This document shows, in pieces, positions 12,044 through 20,791 of a DNA stretch of 64,000 bases. This stretch comes from Halorussus salinisoli (GTDB taxonomy: Archaea > Halobacteriota > Halobacteria > Halobacteriales > Haladaptataceae). The DNA is taken from assembly GCA_005239435.1 (NCBI GenBank), contig SZNP01000001.1, forward strand, positions 868,001 through 932,000, written 5' to 3'. Position 1 is the first letter of the stretch. Each line of letters starts with the position of its first letter. The notes under the pieces are model-generated. The model had not been told where the DNA came from, ran no database searches, and worked only from the letters and a program-made list of their open reading frames with translations. Position numbers and translations under genes: made by a program.

Positions 12044-13555
12044 CTATCGCCGTCGGGCGGCCAACAGGGCGGCCGCCAGCACTGCCGCGACTCCCGCGAC
12101 TCCGTCGAACCCGGGGACGGGGACGAGACCGCTGTTTCCGCCGCTCTCGTCGTCGTCGCCGCTTCCGTTCTTGCTGGCCTGTTGAGTCAGCGGTTTCGCG
12201 GTACCGTCCAGGGGTGCCTGCGTCAGGCCCGCCGTGGTCGTCGCCACGGTCGTCGTGGTCGCGGTCGTCGTGGTCGTCTTCGCCGTAGTCGTCTTCGTCG
12301 CGGTGGTCTTATTCGGCGTCGTCGTAGTCTGATTCGGCGTGGTGGTGGTCTCCTCCGGCGCGACCATCCCGGCGACGGTCGCCTCCTGATCGGGGAGTCG
12401 GAACTCGAACTTCCGACCGGGTTCGAGGTCCGAGAAGTCGAACGTCGTCGCGAAGGTTCGGTCGTCTTCGACCGTCACCGTCTCGGAAAGTAAGATCGGC
12501 GGGAGGTCGTCGTCCCGGGCGCTGATATTGATCGTCGTCCCGGGCGTGAACGACGTCGTCCCGTTGATTTCGGTTCTCCCCTCGACCACGACGGCCTCAC
12601 CGGGGCCGTTTCGGTTCACGTGGAGGCGACGCGGGACGACTCGCATCCTCGTCGAGACGGTCTCCTTCCGGTCGGTGAGTTCACTCTCGGGCGTGACGGT
12701 GAAGGTGACGTTGTACGTCGAACCCGGTTCGATGCCGTGTTCACCGGTATCGACGAACGCGTAGAAGCCGTCGCCCGCGCCGTCGCGCACGAATCGCTCG
12801 ACCTCGTCACCCCAGAACTGGTGGGCGTTCGCGTTCATGCCGCTGTCCGACTGAGTGAACTTCAAGTGGACTCCGTCGTCCCCGGGACCGAGCCGTTCTC
12901 TCGTTACCATTCCGGACAGCCCCGTCGCGTTGACGTGGACGACGAACCAGTCCTCGGCCGCGACGGACCCGTTGTTCCACGGCGGTACCGTCGCGTCCGC
13001 TATCCCGGCGGGCGAGTCCAGTTCCGAAATTCCCGTCGACCCCGGTGCGATACGGGCGTCCATATCGTTGGTCGCTCGGTCTTCGATGACGAACGCTCCT
13101 ATCGCCTGTTCTTGGCCGTTGGCGGTGACGTTCATCGGGTACTTAGCGGGCTCGAGCGGCGCGTCTATCCGCTCGGTCTGGAGTTCGAGGTTACTTATCG
13201 ACCCTTCCGTCGCGCTTACCATCTCGCCGAGTCCGTATCCCTCCCGTCCGGCCTTGAACGTGTTCAGTCGCAGTTTCGTCGTTCCCTTTCCGACGTTCGC
13301 CTGTAACCAGAAGTTCTCCTCGGGCGACCCGATGTTCAAGGTTCCCGCTTTCGGAGTCGTGACGGTGATGTTCATCACGTCTCCACGTTCCTCGTAGACC
13401 ACCGACGGCGTGAACGAACCGTCGGCCGCGGTCCCCGCTCTCGCCAGCGGTGCAGTCGTCACGCCTGCGCCCGGCCCGACGGCCGGAACGACGCTCGCGG
13501 CGAGCAGGACTACGACGACTGTGACGACGCGATACTGCGGAGGTCTCGCTGACAT
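12044..13555 (-). CDS. Cell-surface protein with BGTF-like domains, Thr-rich stalk and PGF-CTERM anchor
   Basis: 503 residues, ATG 13555. Sec signal peptide (residues about 8-35). Repeated beta-sandwich segments (GDVMNITVTTPKAGTLNIGS; EDWFVVHVNATGLSG; TRMRVVPRRLHVNRNG) resemble BGTF-domain haloarchaeal surface proteins and S-layer glycoproteins. Residues about 405-450 are a Thr/Lys/Asn stalk likely to be O-glycosylated. The C-terminus VPVPGFDGV plus a hydrophobic helix and RRR is a PGF-CTERM signal, processed and lipid-attached by archaeosortase A (established in Haloferax). Located outside the cell; exact role unknown. Confidence 0.88.
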   Translation of the reverse strand: MSARPPQYRVVTVVVVLLAASVVPAVGPGAGVTTAPLARAGTAADGSFTPSVVYEERGDVMNITVTTPKAGTLNIGSPEENFWLQANVGKGTTKLRLNTFKAGREGYGLGEMVSATEGSISNLELQTERIDAPLEPAKYPMNVTANGQEQAIGAFVIEDRATNDMDARIAPGSTGISELDSPAGIADATVPPWNNGSVAAEDWFVVHVNATGLSGMVTRERLGPGDDGVHLKFTQSDSGMNANAHQFWGDEVERFVRDGAGDGFYAFVDTGEHGIEPGSTYNVTFTVTPESELTDRKETVSTRMRVVPRRLHVNRNGPGEAVVVEGRTEINGTTSFTPGTTINISARDDDLPPILLSETVTVEDDRTFATTFDFSDLEPGRKFEFRLPDQEATVAGMVAPEETTTTPNQTTTTPNKTTATKTTTAKTTTTTATTTTVATTTAGLTQAPLDGTAKPLTQQASKNGSGDDDESGGNSGLVPVPGFDGVAGVAAVLAAALLAARRR

Positions 13556-13673
13556 GGCGGGGTGAAAGTTAGCGAGGTGTTATGACCCATCCGTAATAAA
13601 TCCGCTTGGTGACAGTCCGGGCCTGCGGGAAATTTAGGACCGGCGTTGGCGTCGAGGGAGGGACGGCACGCCC

Positions 13674-14198
13674 TCAGTTCCGTTCCTGGAGTCGCTCGTA
13701 GGCTTCCTTCACGCGCTTGAATTCGGACTCGTCGCCGGACTCCCGGTCGGGGTGGACCGTCTTGACCTTCTCGCGGTAGGCCTGCTTGACCTCCTCGGAG
13801 TCGGCGTCGGCGTCGAGTCCCAGGACGCGGTAGGCTTCGGCCGCGCTCGGCCCGGAGTCCCCTCCGACCCGTGCGCTGCCCGCGCGCGCTCTCCGACCGC
13901 GGCCGCCGCGGGCACCTCGCGCGCCGAACCCGCCGCGGCGCTCGGAGTAGGAGTCGCGCGGTCCCGCGCCGAATCCGCCTCGCTCGGACGCCGTACGCTG
14001 GTAACGCCCGGCCCGACCGCTCTCGACTCGCTCGCGGAGGCGACCGCTGGCGTGGTACCAGACGAGGTAGGCGGCCACCGCGAACGGGACGGCGATGGCG
14101 AACAGCGCGGGGGTGTAGACGAACGCCAGCACGAATTCGAGCGTGGCGATGCCCGCGAGAACTGCTGCCAGCCCGAACAGGAGCCGGTCTTGCTGCAC
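13674..14198 (-). CDS. Membrane-anchored J-domain (DnaJ-like) protein
   Basis: 174 residues from GTG 14198. The frame is open upstream to 14627, but that part overlaps repeat B1 and has no coding character. Two transmembrane helices at about 5-45 are followed by an Arg/Gly-rich linker (GGFGARGARGGRGRR). The last 55 residues are a J domain: AYRVLGLDADADSEEVKQAY and the diagnostic HPD. J proteins stimulate the ATPase of DnaK. This one would place DnaK at the membrane. Confidence 0.87.
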   Translation of the reverse strand: MQQDRLLFGLAAVLAGIATLEFVLAFVYTPALFAIAVPFAVAAYLVWYHASGRLRERVESGRAGRYQRTASERGGFGAGPRDSYSERRGGFGARGARGGRGRRARAGSARVGGDSGPSAAEAYRVLGLDADADSEEVKQAYREKVKTVHPDRESGDESEFKRVKEAYERLQERN

Positions 14199-14544
14199 GC
14201 GTGGGTCTTGGTGGCGTGGGATTGTAAGCGTCTCGCTAGGTATTTTGCGACGCGATAGCTGGTCTTTCGTCTCGACGCGTGCTGGCGCGACCCGCGAGGG
14301 GTCGCGCCAACCGCGCGAGGGAGGCGGCCGCATCCGCGGCCGCCGAGGCTGGGGAGGTGTGAGGCTGTCGCGGTCCAGTGCCGTGCGGTATGAGTGGCTC
14401 AAGGAGTAGCTAGCTTCCTCTCGTTTCTCTTTGCTCTCGTTCTGCCCTCTCCACTCCCTCGTTCTCCAACTCCTCTCTCGCCTCCAATCACCGCACGGTT
14501 CCGACATAGCAAGACCCATCCCGGCCCACTTCCAACGCCAACAC
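14199..14544. other. 346-base region between divergent genes, mostly repeat B1
   Basis: Contains two strong hairpins and the family B repeat (14283-14414), then a pyrimidine-rich stretch of no recognised content. Confidence 0.6.
14283..14414 (+). repeat. Intergenic repeat, family B, copy B1
   Basis: It starts with two perfect hairpins: TGGCGCGACCC/GGGTCGCGCCA (14283-14309) and GGCGGCCGC/GCGGCCGCC (14323-14344). A 21-base block (14345-14365) follows, identical to the complement of 51570-51590. The end, 14396-14414, is identical over 19 bases (GGCTCAAGGAGTAGCTAGC) to the complement of 51502-51520. The other copies are at 36794-36923, 51331-51451 and 51502-51649. Confidence 0.85.
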
Positions 14545-16308
14545 ATGAACGAAAGCGCCGAGGAGACCAAAGTCGAGTGGCGCGAGTGGGGCGAGGACGC
14601 CTTCGAGGAGGCCCGGGAGACCGACACGCCGGTCCTGCTCTCGCTGTCGGCGACGTGGTGTTCGTGGTGTCACGAGATGGACCGCGAGGCGTACAGCAAC
14701 CCCATGGTCGCGGCGAACGTCAACGACTCGTTCGTTCCGGTTCGGGTGGACATCGACCGCCAGCCCCGGGTTCGGGAGCGGTACAACATGGGCGGGTTCC
14801 CCTCGACCGTGTTCACCACGCCCGACGGCGACCTGCTCACGGGCGCGACCTACCTCGGCATCGACGGGATGCGGCAGGTCGTCCAGCGCGTCCGGGACCT
14901 CTGGACCCACAAGGGCGAGGACGCCGCCCGAATTCCGCGGAGTCTCCGCGAGGACCCGCCCGCCGGAGAGCTTTCGCCCGAAATCGAGCGCCTCGTCGCG
15001 GGCCAGTTAGGCGACAAGTTCGACTCCCAGTTCGGCGGGTGGGGCGACAGCGAGAAGTTCCCGCTCCCCCGGACCGTGGAGTTCGCACTGAAGCGCGAGC
15101 GCGAGCAGGCCCTGGCGACCCTCCAGGCGGTCAGCCAGAACCTCTACGACGACTACGACGGCGGCTTCTTCCGGTTCGCCGAGGGACGCGACTGGACCGA
15201 GGTCCACCACGAGAAACTCGCCTCGACCAACGCCGCGCTCGTGCGGGCGTTCGCCAACTCCTACCTCTACACCGGCGACGAGGAGTACCGCGACCCGGCC
15301 GAGCGAACCGTCGAGTATCTGACCACGACGCTCTGGAACGGCGAGGCCTTCGCCGGGAGCCAGGCCCCCGGCGACTCGCCGAGCGTCCCCGACGAGGACG
15401 ACGCGCCGGAGGACGAAGACGAGACGGCGGAAACGGAGGTGGCCGGGACCGACGACGGCGCAACCGACGACCCCGACTACTACGGACTCGCGCCGAGCGA
15501 CCGCGAGGCGGCCGACTCGCCCGCGGTGGACCCGACCGCGTTCGCCGACGCGAACGCGATGGCGGCCGACGCCCTGCTGACCTACCACGCCTACACCGAC
15601 GCCGAGCGCGCACGCACGTATGCCGAGCGCGCACTGGACTACGTACTGTCCGAACTGGTCGAAGACGGCGAGGTCACGCACTTCGATGCGACCGAGGACG
15701 GCTCGGATGAGCGAAGTGAGTCCGGCCTGCTCGCCGACCACGCCCACCTGCTGGGCGCGCTCACCACCGCCCGGCAGGTCACGGGCGACGACGAGTATCT
15801 CGACACTGCGCGCGAGGTGGCCGACTACGCGCTCGACGAACTGCGGGAGGAGGGCGACGACTCCGGCGCGTTCGTGGACGGACCACGCGAGGGGCCGGGC
15901 CTGCTCGACCGCCCGATGCGGCCGCTCGACCACAACGCCGAAATCGCCGACGCGCTGACCGACCTCGCGCTCCTGACCGGCGAGGACCGCTACCGGGAGG
16001 CCGCCGAAGGTGCCGTCGCGGCGTTCGCCGACGCGGCCGACCGCTTCGGCGTGCAGGTCGCGTCCTACGCCACCGCCGCGGCCCGACTCTGCCGGGACCC
16101 GCTCGTGGTCGAAGTCGCCGACGACGCCGGGTCGGACCTCCACCGCGCAGCCATGCGAATCGCCGACCACGAGAAGGTCGTGATTCCGGCGGTTTCGGGC
16201 GACGAGTACGAGCAGGGGGCCGCCTACGTGGTCGTGGACGGCGAGCGTTCGGACCCCGTGACCACGCCCGAGGCACTGAGCGAGCGCGTGGCCGAATCGA
16301 CGGAGTAG
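14545..16308 (+). CDS. DUF255/YyaL-family protein (thioredoxin-like plus six-hairpin glycosidase-like domain)
   Basis: 587 residues from ATG 14545, where similarity begins. Residues about 10-160 are a thioredoxin-fold DUF255 domain with the signature WCSWCHEMDREAYSN. The rest is an alpha/alpha toroid like that of glycosidases and epimerases (DYDGGFFRFAEGRDWTEVHHEKL; DADALLTYHAYTDAERA). Family members include human SPATA20; the molecular function is not established. An acidic insertion of about 45 residues near 285-330 is a typical haloarchaeal linker. Divergent from the J-domain gene across repeat B1. Confidence 0.88.
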   Translation: MNESAEETKVEWREWGEDAFEEARETDTPVLLSLSATWCSWCHEMDREAYSNPMVAANVNDSFVPVRVDIDRQPRVRERYNMGGFPSTVFTTPDGDLLTGATYLGIDGMRQVVQRVRDLWTHKGEDAARIPRSLREDPPAGELSPEIERLVAGQLGDKFDSQFGGWGDSEKFPLPRTVEFALKREREQALATLQAVSQNLYDDYDGGFFRFAEGRDWTEVHHEKLASTNAALVRAFANSYLYTGDEEYRDPAERTVEYLTTTLWNGEAFAGSQAPGDSPSVPDEDDAPEDEDETAETEVAGTDDGATDDPDYYGLAPSDREAADSPAVDPTAFADANAMAADALLTYHAYTDAERARTYAERALDYVLSELVEDGEVTHFDATEDGSDERSESGLLADHAHLLGALTTARQVTGDDEYLDTAREVADYALDELREEGDDSGAFVDGPREGPGLLDRPMRPLDHNAEIADALTDLALLTGEDRYREAAEGAVAAFADAADRFGVQVASYATAAARLCRDPLVVEVADDAGSDLHRAAMRIADHEKVVIPAVSGDEYEQGAAYVVVDGERSDPVTTPEALSERVAESTE

Positions 16309-16477
16309 TACGGTCTCTTTTCGAGTATTCGACCACGAAATCCGCCACTTCGACTGCCGAATCGAAGACCTGTTCGACCCGGAACTCGGCGGCGACGGGT
16401 CGGCCGACCGCGACCAGTGAGGCGGCCGAGAGACGCGCTTCGGTCGTGACCGTTCTTCAACAACAAACGAGGGGAGA

Positions 16478-16485
16478 GTTTATAG
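16478..16485 (+). promoter_or_regulatory. TATA box of the first TrmB-type gene
   Basis: GTTTATAG sits 24-31 bases before ATG 16509, which fits a leaderless transcript and supports that start over an upstream one at 16446. Confidence 0.55.
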
Positions 16486-16508
16486 GGGCCGAGCGTCTGG
16501 ACTCCTAC

Positions 16509-17318
16509 ATGGCGAGTTTACGAGACCTCGGCCTCTCTGAGTACGAGGCGCGAGCGTATCGGGCGCTGTTGGACGCGGGGCCGACAACTGCGAAAGAGTT
16601 GTCGCGAGCGAGCGACGTGCCGATGGGTCGCATCTACGACGTGCTGAGCAGTCTGGAGACCCACAACCTCGCGCGGTCCCAGAGCGCGAGTCGGCCCAAG
16701 AAGTATGTCGCGGTCGAACCCGAGACCGCGTTGAACCGACTACTGGAGGACAAACTCTCCGACCTCGAAGAGCAGGCCGAACAGTACGAGGGCATCGTGG
16801 ACGACCTCACCGACGAACTCGACGCGGCCGAACCCGTCGAGGAGGGGTTCTGGACCGCCGCGGTCGGTCGCGAGGAGTCCACCGACCTGCTGGTCGAGCG
16901 ACTCGACGCGGCCGACGACCGGATAGTGATGGTCGCGGGCGACTCGTCGGCCCAGTTCGACATCGGCGACGTGGGCGACCTCGTGGCCCAACACCTCGAA
17001 TCGGCGCTCGACCGCGGCGTGGCGGTGTCGCTCCTGATGTCGCCCGACCTCGTGGAGACCCTCCCGCCGAGCGTGGGCGAGCGCTACACCGAGACGTTCG
17101 CCGACCACCCCGAGTTCGCGGTTCGGACCGCTGAGGGTCTTCAGGGGACTTTCAACCTCATCGACGACGTGGAGGTCTGCGTCGAGGTTCCCAATCCCCT
17201 GAACCCCGGCGAGGCGTTCGCCATGATAGACATGAAAGACCCCGAGTTCGCGGCCGGAGTGCGCGAGAAGTTCGCGCCTCGTTGGGAGTCGGCCGAACCG
17301 CTCTCGTTCGGCGACTGA
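16509..17318 (+). CDS. TrmB-family transcriptional regulator
   Basis: 269 residues from ATG 16509. Residues 1-70 form a winged helix (LGLSEYEARAYRALLDAGPTTAKELS, PMGRIYDVLSSLE, RPKKYVAVEPE). A short coiled coil (75-100) and a PLD-like effector domain without the sugar-binding C-terminal part follow. TrmB relatives control sugar and central metabolism in archaea. It is immediately followed, on the same strand, by a trkH remnant, so it may once have neighboured a potassium transporter. Confidence 0.87.
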   Translation: MASLRDLGLSEYEARAYRALLDAGPTTAKELSRASDVPMGRIYDVLSSLETHNLARSQSASRPKKYVAVEPETALNRLLEDKLSDLEEQAEQYEGIVDDLTDELDAAEPVEEGFWTAAVGREESTDLLVERLDAADDRIVMVAGDSSAQFDIGDVGDLVAQHLESALDRGVAVSLLMSPDLVETLPPSVGERYTETFADHPEFAVRTAEGLQGTFNLIDDVEVCVEVPNPLNPGEAFAMIDMKDPEFAAGVREKFAPRWESAEPLSFGD

Positions 17319-17328
17319 GCCAGTCACA

Positions 17329-17457
17329 CTTCTCGAACTCTCGGTCGGTGGTGCGCAGGTCATCGACGAGGGGGCACCGGGACTCTCCATCGAAAAACTC
17401 ACTCCTCGCATCCAGGACACGGCCCGCGCTGTGGCTGATTCACGCCGCGTTCACGCT
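17329..17457 (+). pseudogene. Remnant of a trkH-type potassium transporter gene
   Basis: Translated from 17329, 34 codons read LLELSVGGAQVIDEG... and align without gaps to TrkH of this window (LPELSVGGAQLMDAE...). About 24 of 34 residues are identical, including the KLTPRI and TARA blocks. The similarity continues in the next frame as ALWLIHAAFT versus ALWKAYLGIT, showing a one-base shift at about 17426-17430. No start or rest of the gene is found; 17458-17669 holds nothing recognisable. A decayed second trkH copy is the simplest reading. The intact gene is 3.4 kb downstream. Confidence 0.8.
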
Positions 17458-17669
17458 CGGCCGCCGCGACCACGCGGGCGGCACCGTCGTTCTCTCGAAG
17501 CCGACGGTCGGCATCGTCGCCGCGCCGGTTCCATCACGCGTTGATTTCGGAAACGACGCGTTTCTCGATTGAATCTCGGTTGATTCGGCTCCAGCGGGCG
17601 AAAGACGGCTAGACGAGCGTCCGGTTTCAAATCCTTCGCGTCCGTCGAATCGGTCGGGGTGTGGAACGA

Positions 17670-18290
17670 ATGACCGACTCAGCAGACGACCGAGAATCGA
17701 ACATCGACCGTCGGACGGTCCTGAAAGGAACTGCGGCCGCGGGTTTCGCGGCTTCCGGACTGGCCGGAACCGCGAGCGCAGACGGCTTCGACGAAATCAC
17801 GTTCTGCGCGGTTGGCGAGGAGGTCTTCTCCTACGTGGTCAGTGTGACCGGTAAGGTCGAGCGCGGCGGAACGTACGAGAGCGATAGCGGCGACGAGATT
17901 CTGGACGAGAACTCCGCCAGAGGTGCCGTCAGCGATGGGCGATGCGATAGCTGGCTGTTCACCGGGGAACCCACCGAACTCAAACTCGACGGGCCGGGCA
18001 AGGTGTTCGTCAACGGCGAACTCTTCGAGGACACGACGGAAGACGACGAGAAGCGACTGCCCAACACGATAACCGTCGAGGGAGAGGGTCCGAAGACGGA
18101 GTACAAGTTTAGGGTGAGCGGTCGGGTCGAGGCGGCCGACAACGTCGAATCGAGCGACAGGATATCGGACTCGAACACGGTCCGAGGCGTCGTCAACGGC
18201 GGGTTCGACGTGTACAGATACTCGGGAGCCATCGCGTTCGACGAACCCGACGGTTCGCTGACGGTGACGCTGGACTTCGACTCGGACTGA
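17670..18290 (+). CDS. Tat-exported protein with two internal repeats
   Basis: 206 residues from ATG 17670 (in frame with a GTG at 17661). The Tat signal is DRRTVLKGTAAAGFAASG with cleavage near ASADG. Residues about 52-115 and 145-204 are copies of one beta-rich unit (VTGKVERG, ENSARGAVSDG, WLFTGEP against VSGRVEAAD, SNTVRGVVNGG, YRYSGA). I do not recognise the family; it resembles other haloarchaeal secreted proteins of unknown role. It is followed by another Tat protein 83 bases downstream. Confidence 0.8.
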   Translation: MTDSADDRESNIDRRTVLKGTAAAGFAASGLAGTASADGFDEITFCAVGEEVFSYVVSVTGKVERGGTYESDSGDEILDENSARGAVSDGRCDSWLFTGEPTELKLDGPGKVFVNGELFEDTTEDDEKRLPNTITVEGEGPKTEYKFRVSGRVEAADNVESSDRISDSNTVRGVVNGGFDVYRYSGAIAFDEPDGSLTVTLDFDSD

Positions 18291-18373
18291 GACGCCGTGG
18301 CCCTCGACTCGCGGCCGAACGAAGAGCGGAATCGGGACGAAAGCATAAACCGACGCACGTCGTGTCAGTCAGC

Positions 18374-19138
18374 ATGAACCGGGAGCGACGGGCGGTCCTG
18401 AGAGGGATGGTCGCCCTGACGGGGGTAGCGGTCGGAAGCGGAGCGGCGGTCGCCGACACGGACGTCGGCGATCGGTCGGTGCGCCAGCAGGTAGACACGT
18501 CGCTACCGCCGGGCGTCACGCTGTTCGACCTGAACGACGACGGCGCGTACGCCGCGAGGGTCGAAGCGGCGTCGGCCGAGATGCGGGACGACGACCACCC
18601 ACGCCCGATTCACGTCACCTCGGGCGGGAACTCGACCGTCGATTACGCGGTGTCGATAGCCGCCCCGAGTACCGAGACGACGGTGGGCGGTCTCGATAAC
18701 CTCACCTACGACTACTACGAGGGGCCGAACAACGTCAGTTCGGATGGGTCGGATGCGAGCGCACCCGACGCGACGTTCCTGGTGGTCGAGAACGCCGACG
18801 GCCGACACGGGATGTACCTCACGTACGACGCGGGCGAGGACGACGACGAACAGTGGGCCACGTTCGACGTGCTCGACAGGATGCAGGGCGACACCGCCGG
18901 GACGAGCGGATGGTTCGAGTACACCGAGATAGAGTCGGGGTACGACGGCGAGAACTTCGACGACGTAGTCGGACGGTTCGGCGATGACGCCCGACTCGTC
19001 CGGGTCGGGATCGGCCACGGCAACGCGGTCGACCCGGCGACGCTCGACGTGTTCTACGACAACCTCTCGATAGACGGCCGGACGAACAGGTTCCCCGTCT
19101 CCGTGACTAAACGGGTGTCGCAGGCGAACCAGTCCTGA
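18374..19138 (+). CDS. Tat-exported protein of unknown function
   Basis: 254 residues from ATG 18374. The N-terminus RERRAVLRGMVALTG followed by a hydrophobic stretch and AVADT is a Tat-type signal. The mature part is acidic and beta-rich (DYAVSIAAPST, FLVVENADGRHGMYLTYDAGEDDD, WFEYTEIESGYDG), possibly a jelly-roll. No catalytic motif is seen. It may share a transcript with the preceding duplicated-domain Tat protein. Confidence 0.75.
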   Translation: MNRERRAVLRGMVALTGVAVGSGAAVADTDVGDRSVRQQVDTSLPPGVTLFDLNDDGAYAARVEAASAEMRDDDHPRPIHVTSGGNSTVDYAVSIAAPSTETTVGGLDNLTYDYYEGPNNVSSDGSDASAPDATFLVVENADGRHGMYLTYDAGEDDDEQWATFDVLDRMQGDTAGTSGWFEYTEIESGYDGENFDDVVGRFGDDARLVRVGIGHGNAVDPATLDVFYDNLSIDGRTNRFPVSVTKRVSQANQS

Positions 19139-19428
19139 TTCAACGCGCGCGGCGCGAAGGGACGATTATATTTATTTCCTAAAGAAACAATTTCCTTTCT
19201 TAGGATGAAGTACGTCTGTCCCCGGGTTCGCCGCGCTCCGACCGCGACGGTTCGCCGAGGACGCCGAACGGACCTCGCGATGGACGCCGTCCCGTCGGCT
19301 TTCCGCCCGACGCGTCGGGGGAATCCGTCGGAGCGACGTTGCGACTTCCGATTCTCGGTCCCCGTCCGGAAAGGAAATAATCATACGATGGGGCTTGTAA
19401 AGACCTGCAAGAATGAGGGAGGACTCTG
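19139..19428. other. 290-base region upstream of trkA with AT-rich inverted motifs
   Basis: An AT-rich patch (19165-19205) contains the imperfect inverted pair TCCTAAAGAAA...TTTCTTAGGA. The ten-base motif ATTTCCTTTC there recurs inverted (GAAAGGAAAT) about 180 bases later, close to the trkA promoter zone. The open frame in between has no protein-like composition. Possible regulatory region of potassium uptake. Confidence 0.4.
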
Positions 19429-20772
19429 ATGCACGTTATCATCATCGGCGCGGGTGAGGTCGGTTCCTCCATCGCGTCGAGTCTCGCGGACACTCACGAG
19501 GTCGTCGTCGTGGACATCGACGGCGAGCGGGTGGACGCCCTGACCTACTCCGAGGACGTACTGGCGATTCAAGGCGACGGCACGTCGATATCGACGCTCC
19601 GGGAAGCGGGCATCGACGAGGCCGACATGATAATCGCCAGCACCGACGACGACGAGACGAATCTGGTCACCTGTGGCACCGCCAAGACCGTCGACGACCC
19701 GTTCACCATCGCGCGGGTCAAGAACGTCGACTACCTCGAAACGTGGCAACACGCCGCCAACCGGACCGCGTTCGGCGTGGACTTCATGGTGTGCACGAAC
19801 CTGCTGACGGCCCAGGACATCGTACGCGTCATCGGTCTCCCCGCCGCGCGCGACGTGGACCCCTTCGCTGGCGGCATCGTCCAGATGGCCGAGTTCAGGG
19901 TCGACGAGGGCAGTCCGGTCGCCGACCAGACCGTCAGCGAGGCCGACCGTTTCGACTCGCTGACGTTCGCGGCCGTCCTCCGGAACGGCGACGTGGAGAT
20001 ACCTCGCGGCGAGACCCGTATCCGGGCCGACGACAAACTGGTCGTCATCGGAAGCCCCGAGAGCGTCCAGGAGTTCGCCCGCGAAATCGCGCCCAGCGAG
20101 ACGCCCTCCCGCAACGAGGACCTGGTCATCATCGGCGGGAGCGAAATCGGTTACCACATCGCCCGTCTGCTCGAAGACCGGGGGCTCCACCCCCGACTCA
20201 TCGAGCGGGACCCCGACCGCGCCCGCGAACTCGCCGAGCAGTTGCCCGACACGGTCGTCATGCAGAACGACGCGACCGACGCCGAGTTCCTCGCACGCGA
20301 ACACGTCGACGAAGCCGACGCCGTGGTCGCCACGCTCGAAAGCGACGAGAAGAACCTGCTGGTATCGGTGCTGGCCAAGCAGTTGGGCGCGCGCCGGACC
20401 GTAGCAGTGGTCGAGAGCGGCGAGTACGTCAGCGTCTTCGAGACGGTCGGCGTGGACGTGGGCGTCAACCCCCGCGAAGTCACCGCCGAGGAGATAACCC
20501 GGTTCACCCGCGAACTCCACACCGAGAACGTCGCCCTCATCGAGAACGACAAGGCCGAAGTCCTCGAAGTCGAGGTGGACGAAGAGTCGGTTCTGGCGGG
20601 CCGACCAATCCGAGAATCCGTCGCCGACCTGCCGGAAGGGTTCGTGGTCGGAGCCATCACTCGCGATGACGAGTTCGTGGTGCCGCGAGGCGACACCGTG
20701 ATCGAACCGGGCGACCACGTCGTCGTCTTCGTGAGCAGAGACGCGCTGGAAGCCGTGAACGAGAAACTATGA
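19429..20772 (+). CDS. trkA: Trk potassium uptake regulatory subunit TrkA
   Basis: 447 residues, ATG 19429. There are two RCK units, each a Rossmann fold plus TrkA-C: MHVIIIGAGEVGSSIA with acidic VVVDIDGERVD, and the second DLVIIGGSEIGYHIA with LIERDPDRA. TrkA-C segments are near residues 140-220 and 365-445. TrkA binds NAD(H) or adenine nucleotides and gates TrkH; potassium is the main osmolyte of haloarchaea. It lies 19 bases upstream of trkH in an operon. Confidence 0.96.
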   Translation: MHVIIIGAGEVGSSIASSLADTHEVVVVDIDGERVDALTYSEDVLAIQGDGTSISTLREAGIDEADMIIASTDDDETNLVTCGTAKTVDDPFTIARVKNVDYLETWQHAANRTAFGVDFMVCTNLLTAQDIVRVIGLPAARDVDPFAGGIVQMAEFRVDEGSPVADQTVSEADRFDSLTFAAVLRNGDVEIPRGETRIRADDKLVVIGSPESVQEFAREIAPSETPSRNEDLVIIGGSEIGYHIARLLEDRGLHPRLIERDPDRARELAEQLPDTVVMQNDATDAEFLAREHVDEADAVVATLESDEKNLLVSVLAKQLGARRTVAVVESGEYVSVFETVGVDVGVNPREVTAEEITRFTRELHTENVALIENDKAEVLEVEVDEESVLAGRPIRESVADLPEGFVVGAITRDDEFVVPRGDTVIEPGDHVVVFVSRDALEAVNEKL

Positions 20773-20791
20773 CGCGGGACGGGAGATAGCG

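Noticed and set aside
13674-14627. Longer N-terminus for the J-domain protein
   Set aside because: The extension lies across repeat B1 and lacks halophilic composition; GTG 14198 gives a clean membrane start.
17282-17572. Possible 96-residue protein after the first TrmB gene
   Set aside because: Its ALWLIHAAFT part is the shifted tail of the trkH remnant; the rest has no protein-like composition.
19205-19429. Possible 74-residue protein before trkA
   Set aside because: Arg-rich, no acidic bias, no family; more likely non-coding regulatory DNA.
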